64,000 nucleotides of DNA. It comes from Campylobacter sp. VBCF_01 NA2 (lineage in GTDB: Bacteria > Campylobacterota > Campylobacteria > Campylobacterales > Campylobacteraceae). A program made the translations under genes and the position numbers. The DNA is taken from NCBI RefSeq assembly GCF_027797205.1, contig NZ_CP115607.1, positions 1,477,288 to 1,541,287 of the forward strand. Reading direction: 5' to 3'. A model generated the notes under the pieces. It worked only from the letters and a program-made list of their open reading frames with translations. It had not been told where the DNA came from and searched no databases. This document shows positions 9,824 to 18,046 of this stretch, piece after piece. Within the stretch, counting starts at the first letter, position 1; every line of letters starts with the position of its first letter.

Positions 9824-11185
9824 ATGGAGAGTAAAATCTCGAAATTCAGGCAGAAGCGCTACTTTTTTTACGCTATCGCTTCGCTGTGGCTTTTCATCAT
9901 GCCGTGGCTTCAAATAGGTGGCAAACACCTGTTTTTAATCAGTTTTGAAAAAAAAGAAATTCACCTTTTTTTCAACACCTTCTCGACGCAAGAATTTTTC
10001 TTAATGCCGTTTTTGATAATATTCTTTTTCATTTCGATATTTTTCCTAACCACGCTCGGCGGGCGCGTGTGGTGTGGCTGGGCCTGTCCGCAAACGATTT
10101 TTCGCGTGATTTATAGAGATTTAATCTGCACTAAAATTCTTAAAATTCGTGGCTCTATCACAAACAAACAAAAGGGCGAAAAAGGCGGCGCAAAGGGTAT
10201 TATCGCGGTTGCGCTTTTTGCCATTGTTGCGCTGATTGCAGCCTCAAATTTGCTCTGGTTTTTCGTGCCACCACAAAGCTTTTTTGCCTATCTAGGCGAG
10301 GCTAGCGAGCATAAACTTCTCTTTGGTATAGTGCTAGGATTTGCGGCGTTTTTGACATTTGATATCACATTTTTGGGCGAGAATTTCTGCGTTTTTATCT
10401 GCCCTTACGCAAGGATTCAATCAACCATGCTTGACGAAGACTCGCTTGGCGTGATTTACGATGATATCAGAGGTGGCGCAGTTTATGACGAGCATAAAAA
10501 TTTAATCTCAAACAAGCCTGCTAATGGGGATTGCACCGGCTGTCAGGCGTGCGTGAGGATCTGTCCGACACATATCGATATCCGCAAAGGCATGCAGTTA
10601 GAGTGCATAAACTGCCTAGAATGCGCCGACGCATGCTCAAATACAATGAGTAAGCTTGGCAAAGCTCCACTTATCAACTGGACGAGCCTAAATGCGCAAA
10701 AATCGCAAAGCAAGGTTAAATTTATGCGATTTCGCACGATTGGCTATATCGGCGTGCTAGCCGCTGCGCTAATCGGGCTAGTGGTGATGAGTGGCACGAA
10801 AGAGAGCATGCTTTTAAACATCAATCGCAACACCCAGCTCTATAAAATCGATTTCGACGATAACGGCGAAAAAATCGTCAAAAACAGCTATACATTTTTA
10901 TTCGAAAACACCCACAGCGAACCGCACAGCTTCTTTTTTAGCGTAGATAACGAAAATATCAGCATTTCTCGTCCAGACGAGCCTGTGAAAGTAAGCCCCG
11001 GCAAAAAGGCAAAAATCATAGTCTCGCTTACAAGCAAGGCAAATTTGAGCCTAGAAAACGAGCACGATAATGTCGTTTTACCACTAATCATCAAAGCTTA
11101 TGCGGTTGATGATGAAAAAATCAGCGTTACACGCGAGAGTGTATTTGTCTATCCGCAACAAAAATTTATCGATAGGAAGGATTAA
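9824..11185 (+). CDS. ccoG: Cytochrome c oxidase accessory protein CcoG (RdxA/FixG)
   Basis: A 453-residue inner-membrane iron-sulfur protein. CcoG proteins help mature the CuB centre of cbb3-type cytochrome c oxidase, the usual terminal oxidase of this genus. The sequence shows five to six hydrophobic segments and the membrane-embedded motifs GGRVWCGWACPQTIF (about 81-95) and CVFICPYARIQS (about 195). It has a two-cluster ferredoxin domain (CTGCQACVRICP and CINCLECADAC, about 237-270). After a final membrane segment (about 305) comes a periplasmic Ig-like FixG C-terminal domain. The gene shares one base with the next start (TAATG). A regulator therefore follows in the same transcript. Confidence 0.95.
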   Translation: MESKISKFRQKRYFFYAIASLWLFIMPWLQIGGKHLFLISFEKKEIHLFFNTFSTQEFFLMPFLIIFFFISIFFLTTLGGRVWCGWACPQTIFRVIYRDLICTKILKIRGSITNKQKGEKGGAKGIIAVALFAIVALIAASNLLWFFVPPQSFFAYLGEASEHKLLFGIVLGFAAFLTFDITFLGENFCVFICPYARIQSTMLDEDSLGVIYDDIRGGAVYDEHKNLISNKPANGDCTGCQACVRICPTHIDIRKGMQLECINCLECADACSNTMSKLGKAPLINWTSLNAQKSQSKVKFMRFRTIGYIGVLAAALIGLVVMSGTKESMLLNINRNTQLYKIDFDDNGEKIVKNSYTFLFENTHSEPHSFFFSVDNENISISRPDEPVKVSPGKKAKIIVSLTSKANLSLENEHDNVVLPLIIKAYAVDDEKISVTRESVFVYPQQKFIDRKD

Positions 11186-11814
11186 TGGCACAAAAATCGA
11201 GGTATTATAAATCGCAAATTCGCATAGAAAAGATTTTCGAGGTGGCCACAGAGCTATTTTTACAGCGAGGATATGACAGCGTCAGCCTAAATGATATCGT
11301 CGCTATCAGCGGCGGCTCGCTTGCCTCGATTTACAAATATTTCGAAAGCAAGGAAAATCTATTTTTGCATGTGGTCGAATTTCACACCCAAAGGCTTGAT
11401 AAAAAGCTGGATAATCTGCTTAGCTTAGACGAAAACCTCGCGCCACAGGAGTATTTGAGCGAATTTGCTCCGATTTATTTCGACTTTATTTATAGTGCCG
11501 AAAATCAAAAATTTCTAAAAAATATCCTGCTTGGAACCTCAAAAACCTTTGGTTCCATGCTAAAAAATGTCTCAAAAATCTTCTTAGATACCAGCACGCT
11601 TGCATTTCCAGCGGGGCTGAGCGATTATTTTAGGGCGCATATTGATGAGTTTGATAGTGCAGATCCTGAGTATTTGGCACGCTATTTTTGCTTTTTGCTT
11701 CGCGAACCGCACTTCAACCGCCTTATATTTTTCGGCGAAGAGCCAAATTTAGACAAAGAAAATTTCATAAAAGACCGCATTAAAATCTTTTTGCACGGCG
11801 TGAAAAAGCAATAA
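11185..11814 (+). CDS. TetR family transcriptional regulator
   Basis: A 209-residue protein with the typical N-terminal TetR helix-turn-helix (residues 12-58: EVATELFLQRGYDSVSLNDI, SGGSLASIYKYFESKENLF). The C-terminus is an all-helical ligand domain. It starts within the stop codon of ccoG, an order resembling the Cj0369c (ccoG-like) - cmeR arrangement of C. jejuni. The cmeABC pump genes do not follow here, so the target is open. The SGGS turn and C-terminal REPHFNRLIFFG segment look CmeR-like by memory only. Confidence 0.88.
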   Translation: MAQKSRYYKSQIRIEKIFEVATELFLQRGYDSVSLNDIVAISGGSLASIYKYFESKENLFLHVVEFHTQRLDKKLDNLLSLDENLAPQEYLSEFAPIYFDFIYSAENQKFLKNILLGTSKTFGSMLKNVSKIFLDTSTLAFPAGLSDYFRAHIDEFDSADPEYLARYFCFLLREPHFNRLIFFGEEPNLDKENFIKDRIKIFLHGVKKQ

Positions 11815-11818
11815 ATTT

Positions 11819-12568
11819 ATGCGAAATTTAGCGAAATTTAGCCTTTTGGCGTTTTTGTGCGTGGGCGCGTTTGGCACGGATTTATCCAGCGTGGCAGAGA
11901 AAATTTACGCCAACGAAACCGGAGCGAAAAAATCAAATTTAATCCACTGGAATAGTGGCGAGAATTTCCCGTCCTTGGGGATCGGACACTTTATCTGGTA
12001 TAAAAAAGACGAAAAAGATAAATTCGAAGAGAGCTTTCCAAATTTAGTAAAATTTTATAAAATTCGCGGCGTAAGCTTGCCCAAAATACTGCGCCTGCAC
12101 TCTCACGCGCCTTGGCAGAGCAAAACCGCGCTTGATGCGCTAAAAAAATCAGGCGACGCGGATTTAATAGAGCTAGAAAATTTTTTGTATCAAACCAAAA
12201 ATTTGCAGGTAGAATTTATCTATGAAAGGCTTCAAAACTCCCTAGAAAAAATGCAAAATTTAAGCGACAAAAAAGAGCATATCAAATCGCAGTTTTACCG
12301 CGTCGCAAGCTCACCAAATGGGCTTTATGCGCTCATTGATTATGTCAATTTCAAAGGCGAAGGCATAAAAGAGAGTGAGCGATACAGAGGCGATGGTTGG
12401 GGGCTAATGCAGGTTTTGGAGTGCATGAGCACGCAAAAAGAGACAATGAGCGAGTTTCGCAGGTGCGCGAAATCTCTCTTAGAGCGCAGGGTGGCTAACG
12501 CGCCCACAAACCGCGATGAAGCGCGCTGGCTGGCCGGCTGGCTAAAACGCTGCGATACATATAGATAA
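11819..12568 (+). CDS. Secreted lysozyme-like protein of unknown function
   Basis: A 249-residue protein with a signal peptide (FSLLAFLCVGAFG, cleavage near residue 20). The mature part begins LSSVAEKIYANETGAKKS and contains WNSGENFPSLGIGHFIWY (about 44-61), then GWGLMQVLECMS near residue 192. A Glu after the first helix followed by a Gly-rich G-I-G-H segment resembles lysozyme or transglycosylase folds, but I cannot place it in a named family. It follows the TetR gene by 4 nt, so the two are probably co-transcribed. A periplasmic murein-related role is inference only. Confidence 0.6.
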   Translation: MRNLAKFSLLAFLCVGAFGTDLSSVAEKIYANETGAKKSNLIHWNSGENFPSLGIGHFIWYKKDEKDKFEESFPNLVKFYKIRGVSLPKILRLHSHAPWQSKTALDALKKSGDADLIELENFLYQTKNLQVEFIYERLQNSLEKMQNLSDKKEHIKSQFYRVASSPNGLYALIDYVNFKGEGIKESERYRGDGWGLMQVLECMSTQKETMSEFRRCAKSLLERRVANAPTNRDEARWLAGWLKRCDTYR

Positions 12569-12629
12569 ATTTTAAATTTTGCTTACGCAAGCCCGTAATA
12601 CTGCGCCGAATTTTAAATTTGGCAAATTT

Positions 12630-12692
12630 TGCAGAATTAGGCAATGAATTTGGATAATTTTTCTAACGAAATTTTCGCTTTTTTTATATAAT
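12630..12692 (+). promoter_or_regulatory. Promoter with conserved upstream element (flavodoxin gene)
   Basis: TGCAGAATTAGGCAATGAAT continued by TTGGATAATTTTTCTAAC spans 12630-12667, followed by a -10 box TATAAT at 12687-12692. Nearly the same stretch precedes the hydrolase gene at 52182. In both copies GGATAAT starts exactly 35 nt before the first base of the -10 box. The element covers the -35 region and upstream DNA, as an operator would. Confidence 0.6.
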
Positions 12693-12719
12693 CTTTGAAA
12701 TTTTAACTAAGGGGCAAGT

Positions 12720-13331
12720 ATGAAAAAAATCCTACTTTTTTTTCTTTTATTTTTCTTTGGCTGTGCGGGAAATGCCGCTGACACAAAGGTTTCACAAGGA
12801 TTTAATATGAGTGGTAAAAAGGTGCTAATCGCGTATTTTTCGCGCGCAGATGAGAATTATCAGGTGGGCTATATAAAGAAGGGAAACACTGAAATTTTGG
12901 CTGAGTATTTGGCTGAGTTTAGCGGCGGCGAACTCTTTAAAATCGAAACTATCGCGCCCTATGCCAAAGAGTATCAAGCCGCGATAGATTTTGCAAAAAG
13001 CGAACAAAAACAAAAAGCAAGACCCGAAATCAAGCCATTTGATAAAAATCTAGCCGATTTTGACGCCGTGTTTTTGGGCTTTCCTACTTGGTGGGGCGAT
13101 TTGCCAATGGGTGTTTTCACATTTTTAGAGGGGCAAAATTTTGGAGATTTGCCAATTTTCGTCTTTAACACCCACGAGGGAAGTGGGCTAGATAGGACAA
13201 TCAGCTCGGTCGAAAAAGCGACAAAAGCCAAGGTTTTGGGCTATTTTAGCCTGTATGGAAGCGTGGCGCAAAATCAAAGAGAGAAAGCCAAAACCGAGCT
13301 AAAAGCGTGGTTTGATGAGATTTCAAAATAA
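12720..13331 (+). CDS. Exported flavodoxin-family protein
   Basis: A 203-residue protein with an export signal (hydrophobic residues 4-13, then FFGCAGNAADTK). Either lipidation at Cys15 or signal peptidase cleavage after AGNA is possible. The mature part is a flavodoxin: FMN phosphate loop IAYFSRADENYQVGYIKKGN, then FLGFPTWWGDLP and FNTHEGSG, as in the flavodoxin_4 type. It is likely to carry electrons or act as a small FMN reductase in the periplasm. GGGGCA precedes the ATG. The DUF4405 membrane gene follows after 8 nt and may be its membrane partner. Its promoter carries an element shared with the hydrolase at 52182. Confidence 0.85.
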   Translation: MKKILLFFLLFFFGCAGNAADTKVSQGFNMSGKKVLIAYFSRADENYQVGYIKKGNTEILAEYLAEFSGGELFKIETIAPYAKEYQAAIDFAKSEQKQKARPEIKPFDKNLADFDAVFLGFPTWWGDLPMGVFTFLEGQNFGDLPIFVFNTHEGSGLDRTISSVEKATKAKVLGYFSLYGSVAQNQREKAKTELKAWFDEISK

Positions 13332-13339
13332 ATTTTGCA

Positions 13340-13942
13340 ATGAAATTTAATAAAAAATCGTTTTACTGGGGCGCGATTTTCGCCCTAGTTTTATGTATGA
13401 ATTACAAAAAATTTGGCGAGATAGCGCATGAAATTTTGGGCTTAATCTTAATCTTTTTCGCCCTTTTTCACGCCTTTTCGCGTCGTAAAAGCTTAGCCAA
13501 ATTTAGGGTGCGAAACGCCCTAAATTTCGCCCTTTTAGGCTCATTTTTAGCCACTTTTGCAAGCGCTGTTTTTCTTAGCGAGCATATTTTTTCTTTTATT
13601 GATTTTGGTTTTGGCTCGGACGCAGCCAAAAATATCCACATGTTTGCCACGCACGCGCTATTTTTGCTAAGTGCTACGCATTTGGGGCTAAATTTTAGAA
13701 TTTTTGCAAATTTGCTTAGCGTGAAATTTGGTAAAATTTTGCAATTTTGCCTCTTTTTAGCTCTTTTGGCTTTTGGAATTTATTCGTTTGTGGATCTGCA
13801 TTTTTACGAATATCTGTTTTTTAAAACCGGTTTTGGATTAGAAAACAAAAATACATTTTTATTCAGCAGTGCCGAATATTTGGCGATTTTTGCAGCTGTT
13901 ATGCTAGGCGTAAGAGCGATAAATTTGAGATTTAAATTTTAG
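13340..13942 (+). CDS. DUF4405-like four-helix membrane protein
   Basis: A 200-residue membrane protein with about five hydrophobic segments. Histidines placed in helices (HEILGLILIFFALFHAF, FATHALFLLSATHLGL) suggest a b-type cytochrome-like bundle of the DUF4405 or cytochrome b561-like kind. It follows the exported flavodoxin by 8 nt, so an electron route between the quinone pool and that flavodoxin is conceivable. That is inference; haem binding has not been shown. A second DUF4405 protein is encoded at 17422-17964. The start has no strong Shine-Dalgarno, consistent with coupling to the upstream gene. Confidence 0.65.
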   Translation: MKFNKKSFYWGAIFALVLCMNYKKFGEIAHEILGLILIFFALFHAFSRRKSLAKFRVRNALNFALLGSFLATFASAVFLSEHIFSFIDFGFGSDAAKNIHMFATHALFLLSATHLGLNFRIFANLLSVKFGKILQFCLFLALLAFGIYSFVDLHFYEYLFFKTGFGLENKNTFLFSSAEYLAIFAAVMLGVRAINLRFKF

Positions 13943-13959
13943 GGTTAAATTTTAAAATT

Positions 13960-13979
13960 CTAGGGCAAATTTGCCCTAG
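13960..13979. terminator. Palindromic terminator between convergent genes
   Basis: CTAGGGCAAATTTGCCCTAG is a perfect 20-nt palindrome between the DUF4405 gene (plus) and the fumarase beta gene (minus). It could act in both directions. Confidence 0.5.
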
Positions 13980-13984
13980 ATGGA

Positions 13985-14545
13985 TTAGATTTTTTTGTAT
14001 GGTGCTTGACCGACTTCGTAGAAGTTGTTTCCCTCGCAATCAATTGCGACAATCGCTGGGAAATCCTCGACTGTTAGTCTTGCCACAGCCTCTGGGCCAA
14101 GCTCAGGGTAAGCTAAAACCTCGTATTTTTTGATACTTTGGCTAATTAGCGCGCCAGCTCCGCCGATAGCTACCATATAAACACAACCTGATTTTTTCAT
14201 AGCTTCAACTACTGCGTCGCTTCTATAACCCTTACCAATCATGCCGTTAATGCCTACTTCGTTAATCATTGTCGGAGTGTATTTATCCATACGACCGCTT
14301 GTAGTTGGGCCTGCTGCGCCTACTGCTTGACCTGGTTTTGCAGGTGTTGGGCCAAGATAATAAATAGTCTCGCCAGCTAAATTTACAGGCAGTTTCTCGC
14401 CACGAGCCAAAGTCTCAGTCAAAGCCTTGTGAGCAGCGTCGCGTGCTGCGATGATTGTGCCTGTGATTAGGACATTATCACCAGCTTTTAGGCTTTTTAC
14501 TACATCTTTATCAAATGGAGCTGTTATTCTTTTTACTTCTGACAT
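13985..14545 (-). CDS. Fumarate hydratase class I, beta subunit
   Basis: C-terminal half of a two-subunit, oxygen-sensitive [4Fe-4S] fumarase (FumA/TtdB-type), 186 residues. Motifs include GTIIAARDAAHKAL, GPTTSGRMDKYTP and IGKGYRSDAVVEAMKKSG. I set the start at MSEVKRIT (14545) because AAGGAG lies 7 nt before it. The longer frame reaching 14599 would overlap the alpha-subunit gene. The alpha-subunit stop is 10 nt upstream, so the pair is an operon. It interconverts fumarate and malate in the TCA cycle and fumarate respiration. Confidence 0.93.
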   Translation of the reverse strand: MSEVKRITAPFDKDVVKSLKAGDNVLITGTIIAARDAAHKALTETLARGEKLPVNLAGETIYYLGPTPAKPGQAVGAAGPTTSGRMDKYTPTMINEVGINGMIGKGYRSDAVVEAMKKSGCVYMVAIGGAGALISQSIKKYEVLAYPELGPEAVARLTVEDFPAIVAIDCEGNNFYEVGQAPYKKI

Positions 14546-14555
14546 AATTATCTCC

Positions 14556-15401
14556 TTAAAGTTCAGCACTTGCGTGGCGTGCTGCGTGGCAATTGACATT
14601 AATAGCTACTGGAAGACCTGCGATGTGAGTTGGATACCACTCTACATTTACTTTAACAGCAGTGTTTAGACCGCCTAGACCTTGTGGGCCAACGCCTGTT
14701 TGTCTAGCAAGCTCTAATAGCTCATCTTCTAGTTTTGCGTATCTTTCATCTGGGTTTCTGCTATCTACTGAGCGAACAGCTGCTTGTTTTGCAAGAAGTG
14801 CTGCTTTGTCCATTGTGCCACCGATTCCTACGCCAAGAACCATTGGAGGGCATGAGTTTGGACCAGCATATTTTACAGCTTCAAGAAATACTTTTTTTAC
14901 ACCCTCTACGCCGTCAGCTGGAACAAGCATTTTTAGCACAGATTTATTCTCGCTACCAAAGCCTTTTGGAGCAACTGTGATTTTTAGTTTTTCGCCTGGG
15001 ACTATGCGCATGTTAATAACAGCAGGAGTGTTATTTGTGGTGTTTTTGCGCTCAAATAGTGGCTCAGCTACAACTGATTTTCTTAGGTAGTTATCAACAT
15101 AGCCGTTTTTAACGCCCTCGTTGATAGCGTCCTCGATATATCCGCCCTCGATATGCACATCTTGACCAAGTTCTACGAAAACTACCGTCATACCTGTGTC
15201 TTGGCAGATTGGAGCTACGCCTTTTTCTGCAAGATCAGCATTTTGAAGCAATTTGCCAAGGATTTCTTTACCGATTGAAGAAACCTCAGTCTCTTTTGCT
15301 TTTTCAAACGCTTTTCTCATATCTGGCGTTACTACATAACAGGCTTTTTTGCAAAGCTCTGCAACTGTTTTAGAGATTTCACTTGCTTGGATTGTTCTCA
15401 T
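14556..15401 (-). CDS. Fumarate hydratase class I, alpha subunit
   Basis: Catalytic N-terminal half of the heterodimeric class I fumarase (TtdA-like family), 281 residues. The Fe-S ligand cysteines are in CQDTGMTVVF (about 66), NSCPPMVLGVGIGG (about 186) and NVNCHAARHAS near the C-terminus. GLGGLNTAVKVNVEWYPTHIAGLPVA is the typical end of this subunit. GGGAG precedes the ATG. Together with the beta gene it gives a complete enzyme. L(+)-tartrate dehydratase is the main alternative in the family, but fumarase is far more likely in this genus. Confidence 0.94.
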   Translation of the reverse strand: MRTIQASEISKTVAELCKKACYVVTPDMRKAFEKAKETEVSSIGKEILGKLLQNADLAEKGVAPICQDTGMTVVFVELGQDVHIEGGYIEDAINEGVKNGYVDNYLRKSVVAEPLFERKNTTNNTPAVINMRIVPGEKLKITVAPKGFGSENKSVLKMLVPADGVEGVKKVFLEAVKYAGPNSCPPMVLGVGIGGTMDKAALLAKQAAVRSVDSRNPDERYAKLEDELLELARQTGVGPQGLGGLNTAVKVNVEWYPTHIAGLPVAINVNCHAARHASAEL

Positions 15402-15505
15402 TGTATTCTCCCAAAAAATAGTGATTAAAGATTATACCTTTTTCAAATTTAGCAACCACTTAAAATAGTATAAATTTATGCATTTAATTTTTAAAAATAA
15501 ATTTT

Positions 15506-15535
15506 AAAGCCAAAATTTTAAAATTTGGCCTTTAA
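15506..15535 (-). terminator. Hairpin after the pdxY gene
   Basis: AAAGCCAAAATTTTAAAATT followed by TGGCCTTT folds into an almost perfect stem. It overlaps the stop codon end of pdxY on the minus strand. Confidence 0.45.
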
Positions 15536-16362
15536 ATTTTCCTTACAAGCTCAGGAATTACAAGCTCAAATTTCACCCCGTCGCTGCGCCTCCACTCGCT
15601 ATCACTCATAGTCTCTTTCATCGCGCTTACGACGAAATCAGCGGCTATGCGGATTGCGGTTTGGAGGGATTTGCCACGCATTAACGCACCAAATGCAACC
15701 GAGGCAAAAATATCACCTGTGCCGTTGTATTTCACAGGTAGTAGCTCGTGGAAATACTCGCTCACACGCCCGTCTTTGGCGTCGTAGCTAAACACTCCAC
15801 ACTGCTCGCTAATGTAATTAATCCCCTTTAAAATCACCTTTGACGCGCCTAAATCTTTTAGTCCTTCGAGCAAATCAAAGATAAATTCCCTCTCGGCCTT
15901 TTCTCGGTATTTCACGCCGACCATTGCGCAAGCTTCCGTGATATTTGGCGTAATCACATCTGCACTAGCGCACAAAAGTGCCATCATACGGGCAAAGTCG
16001 CTATCAAATCCGGGGTAAAATTCGCCATTATCGCCCATGCACGGATCGACTAATATCGTCTTTCCGCTTCCGCCAAATTCCATAAAAAGTTCGCTAATAA
16101 GCGCGATTTGTTCTTGCGAGCCCAAAAATCCAGTATAAATTCCGTCAAATTCCACCCCCTGCTCGTGCCAATGCGACATTATAGGGCGCAAATCTTTGGT
16201 AAGATCACGAAATGTAAAACCGCTAAATCCAGTATGCATAGAAAGCACCGCCGTAGGCAAAACGCTAACACTTAGCCCCATTGCGCTAATCACTGGCAAA
16301 GCAGCGCTAAGCGAGACCTTACCCACGCACGAAATATCTTGAACACTAAGAACTCTTTTCAT
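15532..16362 (-). CDS. pdxY: Pyridoxamine/pyridoxal kinase
   Basis: Phosphorylates pyridoxal and related B6 vitamers with ATP in the salvage route to PLP. It has 276 residues and a ribokinase fold. The N-terminus MKRVLSVQDISCVGKVSLSA, the segment LPTAVLSMHTGFSGF, VDPCMGDNGEFYPGF and the anion-hole/base motif KYNGTGDIFASVAFGAL (about 222-238) are characteristic. An AAGGA site precedes the ATG. It lies 36 nt downstream of the EamA transporter on the same strand, so they may share a transcript. Assignment to PdxY/PdxK rather than ThiD rests on the N-terminal motif. Confidence 0.9.
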   Translation of the reverse strand: MKRVLSVQDISCVGKVSLSAALPVISAMGLSVSVLPTAVLSMHTGFSGFTFRDLTKDLRPIMSHWHEQGVEFDGIYTGFLGSQEQIALISELFMEFGGSGKTILVDPCMGDNGEFYPGFDSDFARMMALLCASADVITPNITEACAMVGVKYREKAEREFIFDLLEGLKDLGASKVILKGINYISEQCGVFSYDAKDGRVSEYFHELLPVKYNGTGDIFASVAFGALMRGKSLQTAIRIAADFVVSAMKETMSDSEWRRSDGVKFELVIPELVRKI

Positions 16363-16398
16363 CTATTTCCTTGATTAAATTTTTGCGCCATTTTACAG

Positions 16399-17298
16399 TT
16401 ATTTTGCCTTAATGTAAAATTTAGCCCTTTTCGCGCGTTTTATAGAGATAATCGTATCAGCCACCAAAAAGCAAATAGCCATAAATAGGCAAATCATCAA
16501 AATATACGAATCAGGCTCGATTTTTTCGCCCAAAAGCAAAGAAACGCCTAACATCAAAAGTGGCTCGACATAGATTAATAACCCAAAGAAATTTATCGGA
16601 ATTAGCGCGCTTGATAAAATTTGAGCCAAAAGCGCAGTCGCACTCAATAGTGCCAAAACCGATAAAAGCGTGTAAATGTTTGGATTTTGCACCGCGACCG
16701 CGCTAAGGTCAGTGTTGCTTACAAACCACAAACAAAACGGCAACAAAAGCGCGATTTCTAGGGCGAAACTGCTAGCCCCTTCTAGCCTAAAATACCGCCT
16801 TAGGCAAAAATACAGCGGAAATCCTATAAAAACAATCGCGCTATGCCACGACGGCGCGCCTCCAATTAGGATTTTTGAAAACACTCCAATCACCGCAAAG
16901 CCCACGCACAGAGCTTTTAGGCGCGAAATTTTCTCGCCAAAAACAAGATTGCCAAAAATCACCATGGAAATGGGCATTATGAGATATCCAATCGAGACTT
17001 GCAGTGCGTAGCCGTTACTTGGCGCCCACAGATACAGCCACATCTGAATTCCCATTGTAGCGGAAGTCGCGAGTAAAATTATGAGTAAAAACGGCTTTTT
17101 TATCAGACGCAAAAGAAGCTTTTTCATCTCTGCTTTTTTGCCGCCTAGCACCAAAAACAGCGCCACTATCGGAAATGTTACTAGCATGCGATATCCCAGC
17201 AACTCCTGTCCGCCAAGAGGCTGCATGAAAACCGACATATAATAAATGCTCGCAAATCCGATAGAAGAAAACAGCGATAACGCGATACCTTTTAACAT
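16399..17298 (-). CDS. EamA/DMT-family transporter
   Basis: A 299-residue inner-membrane protein with ten predicted helices in two EamA repeats (residues about 5-140 and 150-290). The layout resembles RarD: it starts MLKGIALSLFSSIGFASIYYM and has LLATSATMGIQMWLYLWAPSNGYALQVSIGYLIMP in the first repeat. It probably exports a metabolite or amino acid, but the substrate cannot be read from sequence. It sits just upstream of pdxY. No strong ribosome site is visible in front of the ATG. Confidence 0.82.
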   Translation of the reverse strand: MLKGIALSLFSSIGFASIYYMSVFMQPLGGQELLGYRMLVTFPIVALFLVLGGKKAEMKKLLLRLIKKPFLLIILLATSATMGIQMWLYLWAPSNGYALQVSIGYLIMPISMVIFGNLVFGEKISRLKALCVGFAVIGVFSKILIGGAPSWHSAIVFIGFPLYFCLRRYFRLEGASSFALEIALLLPFCLWFVSNTDLSAVAVQNPNIYTLLSVLALLSATALLAQILSSALIPINFFGLLIYVEPLLMLGVSLLLGEKIEPDSYILMICLFMAICFLVADTIISIKRAKRAKFYIKAK

Positions 17299-17387
17299 TT
17301 TTTAAAATTTAGCCGTGCTAAATTTGACCTTTCCCTGAAATTTTAAATTTGGGATTTTATTAAAATTTGACTTAAAAAATAATGGCT

Positions 17388-17420
17388 AAATTTTGGCAAA
17401 TTTGAAATTTGCCAAAATTT
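17388..17420 (-). terminator. 33-nt palindrome after the DUF4405 gene
   Basis: A 16-bp perfect inverted repeat with a single central base (arm AAATTTTGGCAAATTT) directly follows the minus-strand stop at 17422. It is probably the end of that transcript. Confidence 0.55.
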
Positions 17421-17421
17421 A

Positions 17422-17964
17422 TTAGTGAGAATTTTTGCCCTTTTGCGCGCCGCCCGCCTCGCCTTTTGGCGCACGAGCCGGCAAAAGTGCGTTTAGGATT
17501 TCGCCCTCTTTGAGATTATATTTCGCGCACGCTTCGCGCAAATTTAGACTTTCGTCGAAATTCGCTATACCTTTATCAGCCAAAAATGCGCTAAATTTCG
17601 CATTATCCGTGCCAAATGCGCCTTTAAATTTGCTAATTTCCAAATTTAGAGCCTGCATATACACAGCCCTAGCTGGATTTCCAGCCCCGCTAGCGCCTTT
17701 GAGGCTGTATCCAGCGTATCCGCAGCTAAGCACTATAATAGCGCAGATTACAAGCCCCTGCCAGCCTTTAAAATAGAGTTTAAAGGGTTTGAAATTTATG
17801 AAAATATGCACCAGCGCAAGGGCTAGCATAGCCATGCCAAAGTATTCGTGGAAATTTTTCATAACCCCACTTTTTAGCCCAAAAAACATACCAGCCCCAC
17901 TAAATGCGACGAAGCCAAAAACAGCGATTAAAAGCCCAGTTCCTACAAATCTAAGCGGTTTCAA
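17422..17964 (-). CDS. DUF4405-domain membrane protein
   Basis: A 180-residue protein with three hydrophobic segments (about 6-28, 38-58 and 66-88) and a polar C-terminal tail of about 90 residues. Helix histidines (NFHEYFGMAMLALALVHIFINF) suggest a haem-binding DUF4405/cytochrome b561-like fold. The C-terminal part (GIANFDESLNLREACAKYNLKEGEILNALL) looks like a small helical domain also seen after DUF4405. The start is TTG at 17964, chosen because AAGGAG lies 7 nt before it and no ATG fits. It stands alone between EamA and terC. Confidence 0.68.
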   Translation of the reverse strand: MKPLRFVGTGLLIAVFGFVAFSGAGMFFGLKSGVMKNFHEYFGMAMLALALVHIFINFKPFKLYFKGWQGLVICAIIVLSCGYAGYSLKGASGAGNPARAVYMQALNLEISKFKGAFGTDNAKFSAFLADKGIANFDESLNLREACAKYNLKEGEILNALLPARAPKGEAGGAQKGKNSH

Positions 17965-18046
17965 AATAGCTCCTTTTGTAAAATTTAAAGGCGATTTTAG
18001 GCTAAAATTTTAACCCCAAAATCGCCCGAATCTAACCGAAGCTAAC

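Noticed and set aside
11185..11814. Naming the TetR gene cmeR
   Set aside because: The cmeABC genes are absent here, and the resemblance is only from memory of short segments.
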